In this document: one piece after another, positions 52,486-61,640 of the stretch
How the letters are laid out: every line of letters starts with the position of its first letter
Numbering within the stretch: the stretch's first letter is position 1
Origin: UKL13-2 sp036394575
GTDB lineage: Bacteria > Pseudomonadota > Gammaproteobacteria > Burkholderiales > Usitatibacteraceae
DNA: 64,000 bases
Assembly (NCBI GenBank): GCA_036394575.1
Contig: DASWEY010000066.1
Location: 56,208-120,207 of the forward strand
Reading direction: 5' to 3'
Made by a program: the position numbers and the translations under genes
The notes under the pieces: model-generated
Seen by the model: only the letters and a program-made list of their open reading frames with translations
What the model was told of the DNA's origin: nothing
Database searches by the model: none

Positions 52486-53419
52486 CGCCGGCGTCAAAGA
52501 AAAAAGCGGTTCCAAGACCGCGCGCATTCCGATCAAGATCGTGCCTGCCGAGCGGCTCAAAAAGCCGGAGTGGATCCGCGTCAAGGCCGGCTCGCCCAGC
52601 ACGCGCTTCTACGAGATCAAGCAGATCCTGCGCGACGCCAAGCTGCACACGGTGTGCGAGGAAGCCTCCTGCCCGAACATCGGCGAATGCTTCGGCAAAG
52701 GCACCGCGACCTTCATGATCATGGGCGATCTGTGCACCCGCCGCTGCCCGTTCTGCGATGTCGGCCATGGGCGCCCGCTGCCGCTGGACACGGACGAGCC
52801 GCGCCACCTCGCCGAAACCATCGCCAAGTTGCGCCTGAAATATGTGGTCATCACCAGCGTCGACCGCGACGATCTGCGCGACGGCGGCGCCGGGCACTTC
52901 GTCGATTGCATCCGCGAAACGCGCAAGCTCTCGCCGGAAACGCGCATCGAAATCCTCACCCCCGATTTCCGCGGCCGCCTCGATCGCGCCCTCGGCATCC
53001 TGCGCGAAGCGCCGCCCGACGTGATGAACCACAATCTGGAAACAGTGCCGCGCCTGTACAAGCAGGCGCGCCCTGGCTCGGACTATGCGCACTCGCTGAA
53101 GCTGCTCAAGGACTTCAAGACCGAGCATCCGGATACACCAACCAAGAGCGGCCTGATGGTAGGCCTGGGCGAAACCAATGACGAAATTCTCGACGTGATG
53201 CGCGATCTGCGCGCGCACAATGTCGACATGCTCACCGTCGGCCAATACCTGCAGCCTTCCGGTGGCCATCTGCCGGTTCTGCGCTATGTGACGCCGGATG
53301 AATTCAGGATGTTCGAAACCGAAGCGATGAAGATGGGCTTCATCCACGCCGCCTGCGGACCGATGGTGCGCTCCAGCTATCACGCCGACCAGATGGCGCA
53401 TGAGGCGGGCGTCGCGTAA
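52478..53419 (+). CDS. lipA: Lipoyl synthase
   Basis: Radical-SAM enzyme that inserts two sulfurs into the octanoyl chain. Length is 313 residues. The auxiliary cluster ligands are Cys60, Cys65 and Cys71 (CEEASCPNIGEC). The radical-SAM cluster ligands are Cys86, Cys90 and Cys93 (CTRRCPFC), and the C-terminal RSSY motif is in MVRSSYHADQ. It overlaps lipB, so the two are co-translated. A dispersed repeat lies 42 bp after the stop. Confidence 0.97.
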   Translation: MADAGVKEKSGSKTARIPIKIVPAERLKKPEWIRVKAGSPSTRFYEIKQILRDAKLHTVCEEASCPNIGECFGKGTATFMIMGDLCTRRCPFCDVGHGRPLPLDTDEPRHLAETIAKLRLKYVVITSVDRDDLRDGGAGHFVDCIRETRKLSPETRIEILTPDFRGRLDRALGILREAPPDVMNHNLETVPRLYKQARPGSDYAHSLKLLKDFKTEHPDTPTKSGLMVGLGETNDEILDVMRDLRAHNVDMLTVGQYLQPSGGHLPVLRYVTPDEFRMFETEAMKMGFIHAACGPMVRSSYHADQMAHEAGVA

Positions 53420-53460
53420 GGCAGCAAGCAATTCGCTGTATCTATATTTAAGAACCGGAA

Positions 53461-53540
53461 AACAAAAACCCAGCATTGGCGCGGCGTTTGAAGCAAAAAT
53501 GCCTTGAAACCCGCGCCGAATGGCGTTCTGCGATTTTCGT
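53461..53540. repeat. Dispersed palindromic repeat copy after lipA
   Basis: AACAAAAACCCAGCATTGGC leads into GCGG CGTTTGAAGC, the core AAAAATGCC and the opposite arm TTGAAACCCGCGCCGAATGGCG. Read in reverse, it aligns with the 48.2 kb copy over nearly its full length, including the TTTTTG core and the GGGTTTTTG flank. It sits between the convergent lipA and patatin stops. Confidence 0.88.
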
Positions 53541-54979
53541 TACGGTTGCGAACCGATCACCTGGCTCTGGTAGGCGCGAATCACGTCGTTGCGCAGCACG
53601 CTGTCGCGGCCGGCGGCAATCAGTTCATCCACGGTAGCGCTCGGCAGTTTGAGACGGGTGGGAATCGTTTCCAGTTTGCGCGCGCGCGCGGGACCCAGGT
53701 CGGCGAATGATATATGGGTGATGCTGAAGGTGACGTCCGCGCAGGTCCAGGCGGGCTGCGTCTTTCTGATGTCTGCGATGCGCTCGGGGTCCAGGCTGCA
53801 GCGGTAGCGCACGATATCGTCGCGCCAGTTTTTCATCATCAGCACGAACCCGTCGTAACTCAGCCGCACATTGGCATCGACCGCGGCATCGATCGCCGCT
53901 GTGGCCAGATCGATACCGGAAGGGCCGGCGATCTGCTGCAGCCAGGAGCCGTTCGGGCCCTGGCCGGCATCGGCCACCACGAACAGCATATTGCGCACGG
54001 TGATGGCGTCGTGCTCGGTCAGTGGCCCATAGGGGGTGCCCAGTATCAGGCGTGCCTGCAGTATGCTGACCAGGCCGAAATTGTCGGTGACGCCGCCGTC
54101 GATCAGCTTCACGTAGCGGCCGTTGCGCGTGTCGCGCAGGTCGAGCAGGCTGCGCGCCAGCGCCTGGGTAAGCAGCGGCTTGCCGGAAATGGACATGGGA
54201 TCCATCACCCAGTCGGGCAGGTCGGTGGTGCAGTGGTTCGGGTGTTTTTCCAGCACGATCGGCACGAAAAAGACGGGTACTGCCATCGATGCCGCCACTG
54301 CCTCCGATACCGGGAAGCTGGCGAGGTCGCTGCACAGTGCATCGAATACGCGCTGGTTGAAGGGAAAGGACATGCGCTGGTAAACATGGGTGGCATTGAT
54401 CCATACAATCGGCTTGCCGCGCCGGAACATATCGGCATAGGTGGCGCCCTGAAACAGGTCCTGCTCCAGCCAGCGCTGGAAGTTGGAGCGGTCATTGAGG
54501 CCGCCGGCCAGGAGACGCGCCAGGTTCACCGGGTTGAACAGGCTGAAGCGCAGATCGGCCTCGCCGTCGCGTAGCAAGCCCTCTTCGCGGAAGGTTTTCA
54601 GGGTGTCCTTGCCATGCAGGCCGTAATAGGCGGCGGTCATCGAACCGCCGGAGACGCTGGTGACGAAGGTCAAATCGTCCAGCAGTGTTTTTTGCTGGAC
54701 GGCGGGCATGTCTTCCAGTCCCTGCAATACGCCCAGGGCGTAGGCGGCGGCGCGCAGTCCGCCACCCGAAAATGACAACGCGACAGCATTTTCGCCGACG
54801 ACACTGTCCGGCGCGCGCGGCGCATCGGCGGGACGCGCGATTTCCGGAATCGCCGGCATATTGCGCGGCGTATTTTCGAAGGTGACGGCGCAGCCGCCGA
54901 CCAGCATGGCCAGCGCGAGAGCCGCACCGGCCTGTGCCAAGGTGAAGGGGGTGAGGGGAAAACCGGAAAATCGATTCAT
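53540..54979 (-). CDS. Patatin-like phospholipase lipoprotein
   Basis: Secreted lipid hydrolase candidate of 479 residues. From ATG 54979 the N-terminus is a signal peptide with lipobox LVGGC (acylated Cys near 31). The oxyanion loop SFSGGGLRAAAY, the nucleophile Ser in VTSVSGGSMTAAYYG and the dyad Asp in LIDGGVTDNFG are intact, so it should be active. It is probably anchored to the outer membrane. Its substrate, phospholipid or other ester, is unknown. It is divergent from tex. Confidence 0.86.
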   Translation of the reverse strand: MNRFSGFPLTPFTLAQAGAALALAMLVGGCAVTFENTPRNMPAIPEIARPADAPRAPDSVVGENAVALSFSGGGLRAAAYALGVLQGLEDMPAVQQKTLLDDLTFVTSVSGGSMTAAYYGLHGKDTLKTFREEGLLRDGEADLRFSLFNPVNLARLLAGGLNDRSNFQRWLEQDLFQGATYADMFRRGKPIVWINATHVYQRMSFPFNQRVFDALCSDLASFPVSEAVAASMAVPVFFVPIVLEKHPNHCTTDLPDWVMDPMSISGKPLLTQALARSLLDLRDTRNGRYVKLIDGGVTDNFGLVSILQARLILGTPYGPLTEHDAITVRNMLFVVADAGQGPNGSWLQQIAGPSGIDLATAAIDAAVDANVRLSYDGFVLMMKNWRDDIVRYRCSLDPERIADIRKTQPAWTCADVTFSITHISFADLGPARARKLETIPTRLKLPSATVDELIAAGRDSVLRNDVIRAYQSQVIGSQP

Positions 54980-55066
54980 GGATTCTGTCGTTGCGATTGC
55001 CTGGCAGCGCAAACACTATATCAGGCGCGGGCATCGCGAAAGCCCTCTTCGGGTATCCGCCTGCGG

Positions 55067-55122
55067 CGCGGGCACCGCCACCCGACCGGCGAGGCTGAAG
55101 TAGAAAGGGACCGGTGCCCGCG
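55067..55122. repeat. 11-bp inverted repeat between the patatin gene and tex
   Basis: CGCGGGCACCG (55067-55077) and CGGTGCCCGCG (55112-55122) are perfect inverted complements separated by 34 bp. They lie in the 194 bp divergent gap, about 50 bp before the tex start. This may be a regulatory dyad or a minor repeat. It does not match the dispersed family described elsewhere in the window. Confidence 0.5.
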
Positions 55123-55173
55123 TTCGCGTAAAATCCGCGCTTCGTTTTCATTACCGCCCACCGCGCCCATTTC

Positions 55174-57552
55174 ATGCTTCCCTCGATTGAATCCCGTCTC
55201 GCCCTCGAACTCGCCGCCAAACCGCAACAAATCGCCGCCGCCGTCGCGCTGCTCGACGAAGGCGCCACTGTGCCGTTCATCGCGCGCTACCGCAAGGAGG
55301 CCACCGGCGGCCTCGACGACATCCAGCTGCGCCTGCTGGAAGAGCGCCTGCGCTATCTGCGCGAGCTCGAAGACCGGCGCGCGGCGATCCTCGACAGTAT
55401 CGAGGAACAGGGCAAGCTGACGCCCGCGCTCAAGGCCGGCATCGACAAGGCCGAAGACAAGACCACCCTGGAAGACCTGTACCTGCCCTACAAGCCCAAA
55501 CGCCGCAGCAAGGCGCAGATCGCCCGCGAGGCCGGCCTGGAGCCGCTGGCCGATGCCCTGCTGGCCGATCCGACGCTGGCACCGGAGACGGAGGCGCAGA
55601 AATATTTGCGTGCCGAGCCGGTCAAGGCGGATGAAAAGGACACCGTGGTGCCCGATGTCAAGGCGGCGCTCGAAGGCGCCAAGCAGATCCTGATGGAGCG
55701 ATTTTCGGAAAACGCTGCGCTGCTGGCACGGGTTCGCGATTACCTGAGCGCACATGGCGTGGTCGAATCGAAGGTGGTCGAGGGTCAGGCGGACAAGGGC
55801 GCCAAGTTCGCCGACTATTTCGCCTATTCGGAAACCTGGAAGACGATTCCCTCGCACCGCGCCCTCGCCCTGTTCCGCGGCCGCAACGAAGGCTGTCTCA
55901 CCGTGGCCCTGCGCCTCGATTCCGAAGAGGAGAAGCCTTCCTGGAGCGCGCCCTTCAATCCGCTTGAGGACATGATCGCCGGCCTCGGCAAGATCGCCAA
56001 CAAGAATCGCCCGGCCGACAAATGGCTGTGCGAGGTGGTGCGCTGGACCTGGCGGGTGAAGATTTCGCTGCATATGGAAACCGAGTTGATGGCCGGCCTG
56101 CGCGAGCGCGCCGAGATCGAGGCGATCAATGTGTTTGCGCAGAACCTGAAGGACCTGCTGCTGGCCGCGCCGGCCGGCCCGCGCGCCACCATGGGCATCG
56201 ATCCCGGTATTCGCACCGGCTGCAAGGTGGCCGTGGTCGACAGCACCGGCAAGCTGCTGGAGACGGCTACCATCTACCCGCATGAGCCGCGCCGCGATTG
56301 GGAAGGCTCGCTCCATACCCTGGCGGTGCTGGCGAAGAAGCACAGCGTCAATCTGATCTCGATCGGCAATGGCACCGCCTCGCGCGAAACCGACAAGCTG
56401 GCGGCCGAGCTGATCAAGGGGCTGCCGGAGCAGAAGATGACGAAAATCGTGGTCTCGGAAGCCGGCGCCTCGGTGTATTCCGCCTCCGAGTTCGCCTCCA
56501 AGGAACTGCCGGAACTGGACGTCAGTCTGCGCGGCGCGGTCTCGATTGCGCGCCGCCTGCAGGACCCCTTGGCCGAGCTGGTGAAGATCGATCCGAAATC
56601 CATCGGTGTCGGCCAGTACCAGCACGATGTCAACCAGAGCCAGCTGGCGCGCAGCCTCGAAGCCGTGGTGGAAGATTGCGTGAACGCCGTCGGCGTGGAT
56701 GTGAACATGGCTTCCGGCGCCCTGCTGGCGCGGGTGTCGGGCCTGTCGGCCTCGGTGGCGGCGAACATCGTCAGCTACCGCAATACCCACGGCGCCTTCA
56801 AGTCGCGCGAAGCCCTGAAGGCGGTGCCGCGGCTGGGCGACAAGGCCTTCGAGCAGGCAGCCGGGTTCCTGCGCATCGCCGGCGGCAACAATCCGCTCGA
56901 TGCCTCCAGCGTGCATCCGGAGGCCTACCCGGTGGTGGAAAAAATCCTCGCCGATATCCAGAAGGATGTGAAGGCCGTGATGGGCGACGGCAAGCTGCTG
57001 AAAAGCCTGCGCGCCGAGAAATATGCCGATGCGCGCTTCGGCGTGCCGACGGTGAGCGATATTTTGAAAGAACTGGAAAAACCCGGCCGCGACCCGCGCC
57101 CGGAGTTCACTACCGCCACCTTCCAGGAGGGCGTGGAAAAGCTGAGCGACCTGCAACCCGGGATGATTCTGGAAGGCGTGGTCACCAATGTTGCCGCGTT
57201 CGGCGCATTCGTGGACATCGGCGTGCATCAGGATGGGCTGGTGCACATCTCGGCGCTGGCCGAGAAATTCGTCAAGGATCCGCGCGATGTGGTCAAGGCG
57301 GGCCAGGTGGTGAAAGTAAAAGTGCTGGAAATCGACGAACGCCGCAATCGCGTCGCGCTCACCATGCGCCTCAACGATACCGCATCGTCAAAAAACGAAA
57401 AGGCAAACGCCAGTACTGGCGCGGCTTCCAGGCCAAAAATGGCCGGAAATCCGCGTCAATCCTCGAGTTTCGATTCTCGTTCGTCGGGCAATTCCGGCGC
57501 CGCCGCCAGCGCCATGGCGGCGGCGTTTGCCAAGCTGAAAGAGCGTGGCTAG
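55174..57552 (+). CDS. tex: Tex family RNA-binding transcription accessory protein
   Basis: Cytosolic nucleic-acid-binding protein of 792 residues. It has an N-terminal helical domain with GATVPFIARYRKEATGG, a YqgF/RNase H-like core at about 325-450 (TMGIDPGIRTGCKVAVVD), helix-hairpin-helix motifs near 500-560 and an S1 RNA-binding domain at about 660-730 (GMILEGVVTNVAAFGAFVDI). The polar C-terminal tail, about residues 743-769, is read straight through a copy of the dispersed palindromic repeat, without frameshift or stop. The tail is likely disordered, which may explain why the insertion is tolerated. Confidence 0.95.
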   Translation: MLPSIESRLALELAAKPQQIAAAVALLDEGATVPFIARYRKEATGGLDDIQLRLLEERLRYLRELEDRRAAILDSIEEQGKLTPALKAGIDKAEDKTTLEDLYLPYKPKRRSKAQIAREAGLEPLADALLADPTLAPETEAQKYLRAEPVKADEKDTVVPDVKAALEGAKQILMERFSENAALLARVRDYLSAHGVVESKVVEGQADKGAKFADYFAYSETWKTIPSHRALALFRGRNEGCLTVALRLDSEEEKPSWSAPFNPLEDMIAGLGKIANKNRPADKWLCEVVRWTWRVKISLHMETELMAGLRERAEIEAINVFAQNLKDLLLAAPAGPRATMGIDPGIRTGCKVAVVDSTGKLLETATIYPHEPRRDWEGSLHTLAVLAKKHSVNLISIGNGTASRETDKLAAELIKGLPEQKMTKIVVSEAGASVYSASEFASKELPELDVSLRGAVSIARRLQDPLAELVKIDPKSIGVGQYQHDVNQSQLARSLEAVVEDCVNAVGVDVNMASGALLARVSGLSASVAANIVSYRNTHGAFKSREALKAVPRLGDKAFEQAAGFLRIAGGNNPLDASSVHPEAYPVVEKILADIQKDVKAVMGDGKLLKSLRAEKYADARFGVPTVSDILKELEKPGRDPRPEFTTATFQEGVEKLSDLQPGMILEGVVTNVAAFGAFVDIGVHQDGLVHISALAEKFVKDPRDVVKAGQVVKVKVLEIDERRNRVALTMRLNDTASSKNEKANASTGAASRPKMAGNPRQSSSFDSRSSGNSGAAASAMAAAFAKLKERG
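57400..57480. repeat. Dispersed palindromic repeat copy inside the tex coding sequence
   Basis: GCCAGTACTGGCGCGGCTTC and CAGGCC flank AAAAATGGCC, and the other arm is GGAAATCCGCGTCAATCC. Arms and core match the intergenic copies. It is translated in frame as part of the Tex C-terminal tail (KANASTGAASRPKMAGNPRQ). Confidence 0.86.
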
Positions 57553-57564
57553 CCGCGTGCGACC

Positions 57565-58326
57565 CTAGAATTCCCGCACCACATGCGCCTGGCGGCGCGA
57601 CACCGGCAATTTTTCATCCACGCCGTGCAGTAGCACCACCCAGTGAGTACCGCCGTCCTCGCCATTGCCGGCGTCGTCGGCAACTTTCTCGAATCCCGCC
57701 ACCGCCTTGTTGGCCACCAGGGCGCTGCGGTGAATGCGGGTGAATATGCCGGCGAATTCCTCTTCCAGCTTGGTGAGGGATTCCTCGAGCAGATGTTCGC
57801 GGCTTGCCGTTTTCACGGTTACGTATTTGAGTTCGGCCTTGAGGTAAATGATGTCGGCCACGGGCACCAGCACGATCTTGCCGCGCTCATGGATGGCGAG
57901 ATGTTTGCGGCGCGCGCTGGTCGCTTCGGCAATGGCCTCGGCCTGGTCCACCTCGACCTTGCGCGCCTTGTTGAGGGCCGCCAGCAGGCGCTCCAGCTTG
58001 ATCGGTTTGAGCAGATAGTCGACGGCGTTGAGCTCGAAGGCCTTGACGGCGTATTCGTCGTAAGCGGTGGTGAAAATGAGCCTGGGTGCGTTTTCCAATC
58101 CGGCGATATGCCGCGCCACCTCGAGCCCGTCCATCAGCGGCATGCGGATGTCGGTGAGAATGATGTCGATGCCGCCGCCGTTGATGACGTCGATGGCCTC
58201 GACGCCGTTGGCGGCCTCGTCGGCGATCACCAGCGGGAAGGATTCGCGGCAATCGTCGAGCAGATCGCGCAAGCGGCGGCGCGCCGGGGCTTCGTCGTCG
58301 ATGATCAGGATTTTGGCGGGGATCAT
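57565..58326 (-). CDS. algR: LytTR-type response regulator (AlgR-like)
   Basis: DNA-binding response regulator of 253 residues. The receiver domain has acidic residues Asp10/Asp11 and phospho-acceptor Asp59 in DIILTDIRMPLMDG, with Lys in YLLKPIKLERL. The C-terminal LytTR domain at about 150-245 contains YLKAELKYVTVKTASREHLLEESL. ATG 58326 is chosen over upstream codons because it begins MIPAKILIIDDE. It lies 19 bp after the histidine kinase gene, in the same direction, so the two form a two-component pair next to argH as in Pseudomonas. Symbol is by analogy. Confidence 0.9.
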   Translation of the reverse strand: MIPAKILIIDDEAPARRRLRDLLDDCRESFPLVIADEAANGVEAIDVINGGGIDIILTDIRMPLMDGLEVARHIAGLENAPRLIFTTAYDEYAVKAFELNAVDYLLKPIKLERLLAALNKARKVEVDQAEAIAEATSARRKHLAIHERGKIVLVPVADIIYLKAELKYVTVKTASREHLLEESLTKLEEEFAGIFTRIHRSALVANKAVAGFEKVADDAGNGEDGGTHWVVLLHGVDEKLPVSRRQAHVVREF

Positions 58327-58345
58327 TGTGTGTGCGCTCGCGGGC

Positions 58346-59395
58346 TCAGGCGGTGACAATCGGCATCGTGATGGTGACCAAGTAGCTGGCGTTGAGGATT
58401 TCCGTCTTCAGGCTGGCTTCGGCGTCAAAATGTAACTGCAGGCGCTCGCGGATGTTGGCGATGGCCATGCGGTTGCCGGACACATGGGTGGAATCCGGCT
58501 GGAAAGGATTGCTCAGCGTGATGGATACCTGCTTGCCACGGGCCTCGATGGCGATCTTGAGTTCGCCGGGCCCGTCCAGGGGTTCGATACCATGATAAAC
58601 GGCGTTTTCCAGCAGGGGCTGCAGGATCAGCGGCGGCACCAGGGCGGCGGCGGGCATTTGCTCGATCTGCCAGCTGACGACCAGGCGGTCGCCGATGCGG
58701 ATATGTTCGATCTCAAGGTAGCGGCGGCACAGCTCGACCTCATCGGCCAGCGGAGTGAGCTTGCGGTTATCGGCCATCAGCACACGAAACAGCTCGGACA
58801 GGTCCTCCAGCATGCGTTCGGCGCGGCGCGGTTCGGCGCGGATCAGGGACAGCACGGCATTGATGGTATTGAACAGGAAGTGCGGGCGGATGCGGGCCTG
58901 CAGGGCCTGCAGGCGCGCCTCGGTAAGGGCGGGCGAAAGCGCGCGCGAGCGCAAGTCGAAATACAGCAGCACCGCCGCGGTGATGAACAGCAGGAAAAAC
59001 GCGAACTGCCAAAGCGCCATCGGTGCGATGAAGGGCATCAGCTGCGGCAGCAACCACCAAAGGCCCGCACCGAGTATGGTTTCCAGGGCCAGGATGAGGC
59101 TGACGCCCTGCCAATAAGCCAGCTTCAGGAACAGGGGCTGAAGCGCGCAGCTGAGCAGCAACGAGGCGATGATCGCCGGCTGCACCACGGTCGACATCAG
59201 CAGGAACTGTCCCCACAGTTCACGGCTGGCGTCGCTCTTCACCACGGCGGCGCCGATCATCAAGGCGTTTACCAGAAGCACCAGCCGCAACATGATGCCG
59301 AGATTGCAGAAGTTTGGCAGCCGGGCGGCCATGTTGGCGGCGGATGCCGACGCAGCGGCGCGCGGGGAGGCTTGTTTTATACTGGGGCTGTTCAT
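58346..59395 (-). CDS. algZ: Sensor histidine kinase (AlgZ/LytS-type)
   Basis: Membrane kinase of 349 residues with four or so N-terminal hydrophobic segments (about 30-140). The His_kinase domain has the phospho-acceptor histidine in ARIRPHFLFNTINAVLSLI, and the C-terminal ATPase domain has the N-box near LLENAVYHGI. ATG 59395 (MNSPSIKQASPRAAA) avoids overlap with argH on the other strand. The FimS/AlgZ subclass often lacks a normal ATPase G-box; here FQPDSTHVSGNRMAIANIRERL is present. It is divergent from argH across 72 bp. Confidence 0.9.
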   Translation of the reverse strand: MNSPSIKQASPRAAASASAANMAARLPNFCNLGIMLRLVLLVNALMIGAAVVKSDASRELWGQFLLMSTVVQPAIIASLLLSCALQPLFLKLAYWQGVSLILALETILGAGLWWLLPQLMPFIAPMALWQFAFFLLFITAAVLLYFDLRSRALSPALTEARLQALQARIRPHFLFNTINAVLSLIRAEPRRAERMLEDLSELFRVLMADNRKLTPLADEVELCRRYLEIEHIRIGDRLVVSWQIEQMPAAALVPPLILQPLLENAVYHGIEPLDGPGELKIAIEARGKQVSITLSNPFQPDSTHVSGNRMAIANIRERLQLHFDAEASLKTEILNASYLVTITMPIVTA

Positions 59396-59467
59396 CCTGC
59401 GGTGATTCTGCGCGAAATCGTCGTGCATTGACAATAAATAAGACCGTTCATCTCCAGAAAATCCATC

Positions 59468-60865
59468 ATGTCCGATTCGTTCCAAAGTTCCAAAAGCTGG
59501 TCCGGCCGTTTTTCCGAGCCGGTCGGCGAGCTGGTCAAGCGCTTCACCGCCTCGGTCGGTTTCGACAAGCGTCTGGCCGAAGTCGATATCCAAGGCTCAT
59601 TGGCGCACGCCAGGATGCTCGCCAGGGTCGCGGTGCTGAGCGCCAGGGACCTTGCCGATATCGAGGGCGGGATGGCGGAAATCCTGGCGGAAATTCGCGC
59701 CGGCGCCTTTGAATGGTCGATCGACCGCGAAGACGTGCATATGAACATCGAGGCGCGCCTGACCGCGTTGATCGGCGATGCCGGCAAACGCCTGCATACC
59801 GGCCGCTCGCGCAACGACCAGGTGGCGACCGATATCCGCCTGTGGCTGCGCAGCGAGATCGACGCGATCATTGAATTGTTGCGTCGCACCCAGCTGGCCC
59901 TGGTGGCGCTGGCCGAACAACATGCCGACACCGTGATGCCCGGCTTTACCCATATGCAGGTGGCGCAACCGGTGACGTTTGGCCACCATCTGCTGGCGTA
60001 CGTGGAAATGCTATCGCGCGACGAGGCGCGGATGGCCGACTGCCGGCGGCGCGTCAACCGCCTGCCGCTGGGTGCTGCCGCCCTGGCCGGCACCACCTTC
60101 CCGATCGACCGCGAGTTCGTGGCCCGGGAACTGGGTTTCGACGGGGTTTGCGAAAATTCGCTGGATGCGGTTTCCGACCGTGATTTCGCCATCGAGTTTG
60201 TGTCCGCCGGCGCCCTGGTCATGACCCATCTGTCGCGCTTTTGCGAAGAAATCATCATCTGGATGAACCCCAATTTTGCCTTCATCGACCTGGCCGACCG
60301 CTTCTGCACCGGCTCCAGCATCATGCCGCAGAAAAAAAACCCGGATGTGGCCGAGCTGATTCGCGGCAAAACCGGGCGGGTAAACGGCGCTCTGATCGCC
60401 CTGCTGACCCTGATGAAGGGCCAACCGCTGACCTATAACAAGGACAACCAGGAAGACAAGGAACCGCTGTTCGACACCGTCGACACGGTTCGCGATTCGC
60501 TGACCCTGCTGGCCGATATGGCCGGCGGCATTGAAGTCCGGAAGGCCAATATGGCAGCGGCGGTCAGGCGCGGTTTCGCCACCGCCACCGATCTGGCCGA
60601 CTATCTGGTGAAGAGGGGTCTGCCGTTCCGCGATGCCCATGAAGCCGTGGCGCGGGCGGTGAAGGCGGCAGAGACGGCCGGCAAGGATCTGGCGGATCTG
60701 CCGCTGACCACGCTGCAGGGCTTTTCGCCGCTGGTGGCGGACGATGTTTACAAGGTATTGACGCCGGAAGGCTCGCTGGCGAGTCGCAATCACATCGGCG
60801 GGACGGCGCCGATGCAGGTGCGGGCGGCGGCGGCCCGGGCCAGGATGCGCCTGTCTGCCAAATAA
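59468..60865 (+). CDS. argH: Argininosuccinate lyase
   Basis: Last enzyme of arginine synthesis; releases arginine and fumarate from argininosuccinate. The 465-residue protein has the lyase signature GSSIMPQKKNPD at about 281-292, the N-terminal KSWSGRFSEPVGELV and the catalytic-loop region THMQVAQPVTFGHHLL. It has its own promoter region and stands alone. A short, weak resemblance to the dispersed repeat (CGCCAACGCTGG) follows its stop. Confidence 0.97.
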   Translation: MSDSFQSSKSWSGRFSEPVGELVKRFTASVGFDKRLAEVDIQGSLAHARMLARVAVLSARDLADIEGGMAEILAEIRAGAFEWSIDREDVHMNIEARLTALIGDAGKRLHTGRSRNDQVATDIRLWLRSEIDAIIELLRRTQLALVALAEQHADTVMPGFTHMQVAQPVTFGHHLLAYVEMLSRDEARMADCRRRVNRLPLGAAALAGTTFPIDREFVARELGFDGVCENSLDAVSDRDFAIEFVSAGALVMTHLSRFCEEIIIWMNPNFAFIDLADRFCTGSSIMPQKKNPDVAELIRGKTGRVNGALIALLTLMKGQPLTYNKDNQEDKEPLFDTVDTVRDSLTLLADMAGGIEVRKANMAAAVRRGFATATDLADYLVKRGLPFRDAHEAVARAVKAAETAGKDLADLPLTTLQGFSPLVADDVYKVLTPEGSLASRNHIGGTAPMQVRAAAARARMRLSAK

Positions 60866-60928
60866 GTAAGGAAGGAAAGTCTCGCCAACGCTGGCTGCTT
60901 TTCGGGCATCGGCCGTTGCCGGACGTGA

Positions 60929-61531
60929 CTATTCTTCCTCGTCCTCGTCTTCCGCCCCGCTGCCGCGCTCCTCATATAACCAGCAAATCCGCCTGGTCTC
61001 CGGCCCCGACAGGCGATCGCCCATCAAGCCGCAGCGATAGGCACGAGCCGACAGCCGCTCAAAATGCCGGCAGCCCTGGCAGCTGCCGAAAGGGCTGCCT
61101 TCGTTATCCTGCTGGAGGGTGGTCAGCGCCTCGCGCAGCGCCGACACGGCATTGCGGATGCGGTTGGGGCTGATGTTGCGGGTGGCCTGCTGCCAGGCGT
61201 GCTGCGGCTGGTTGTCGTACAGAAACTGCTCGCCGGTCTGCGACAGACGCAGCCGCACCACGCGCCGGTCAAGATCGTCCTGGTAACGCTCGATCAGGCC
61301 GCGGCGGTCCAGCAGCAACAGGCTTTGCGACACCGTGCCCTTGGTAATGCCGACATATTCGGCCAGCGCCTGCGGGGTGTTGGAATAGCGATTGGCCTTG
61401 GAGAGATAGACCAGCGCCTCGACGTGCACCGGCTGCAGCTGCTCCTCGCTGCCGACCCGCCGGCTCTCGGCGCGCATCAGGTTGCCGAGGCGTTCGACCA
61501 GTTCCAGCAGTACCAGCGGATTTTTATCCAC
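60929..61531 (-). CDS. MarR-family regulator with C-terminal cysteine cluster
   Basis: Winged-helix DNA-binding protein of 200 residues. The MarR core at about 30-115 contains ALAEYVGITKGTVSQSLLLLDRRGLIERY. Beyond it, residues 145-190 hold four cysteines spaced C-x2-C-x12-C-x15-C (SCQGCRHFE, YRCGL, RRICWL), absent from ordinary MarR proteins and suited to an iron-sulfur cluster or zinc. The tail is Glu/Asp-rich. GTG 61531 is chosen because AAGGGA lies 6 nt upstream; a GTG at 61546 is an alternative. Two palindromic boxes that fit autoregulation lie upstream. Confidence 0.87.
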   Translation of the reverse strand: MDKNPLVLLELVERLGNLMRAESRRVGSEEQLQPVHVEALVYLSKANRYSNTPQALAEYVGITKGTVSQSLLLLDRRGLIERYQDDLDRRVVRLRLSQTGEQFLYDNQPQHAWQQATRNISPNRIRNAVSALREALTTLQQDNEGSPFGSCQGCRHFERLSARAYRCGLMGDRLSGPETRRICWLYEERGSGAEDEDEEE

Positions 61532-61589
61532 GGTCCATCCCTTCACTTTGGCGCGGTTTTTTTATTGCCTTGGTGCGCTTCCTGCAAAA

Positions 61590-61609
61590 TATCGTTTCGA
61601 GTCGATACC
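61590..61609. promoter_or_regulatory. Degenerate MarR operator candidate
   Basis: TATCGTTTCGAGTCGATACC resembles the two strong boxes at 61641 and 63615 when read in reverse (GGTATCGACTCGAAACGATA). It is about 60 bp upstream of the MarR start. The match is weaker than the other two and may be accidental. Confidence 0.4.
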
Positions 61610-61640
61610 GTGCAAGACCTATTTTAAACGTGAAATCTTT

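Noticed and set aside
60880..60925. Similarity CGCCAACGCTGG to a repeat arm after argH
   Set aside because: Only 12 bp, with no core and no second arm. It could be chance.
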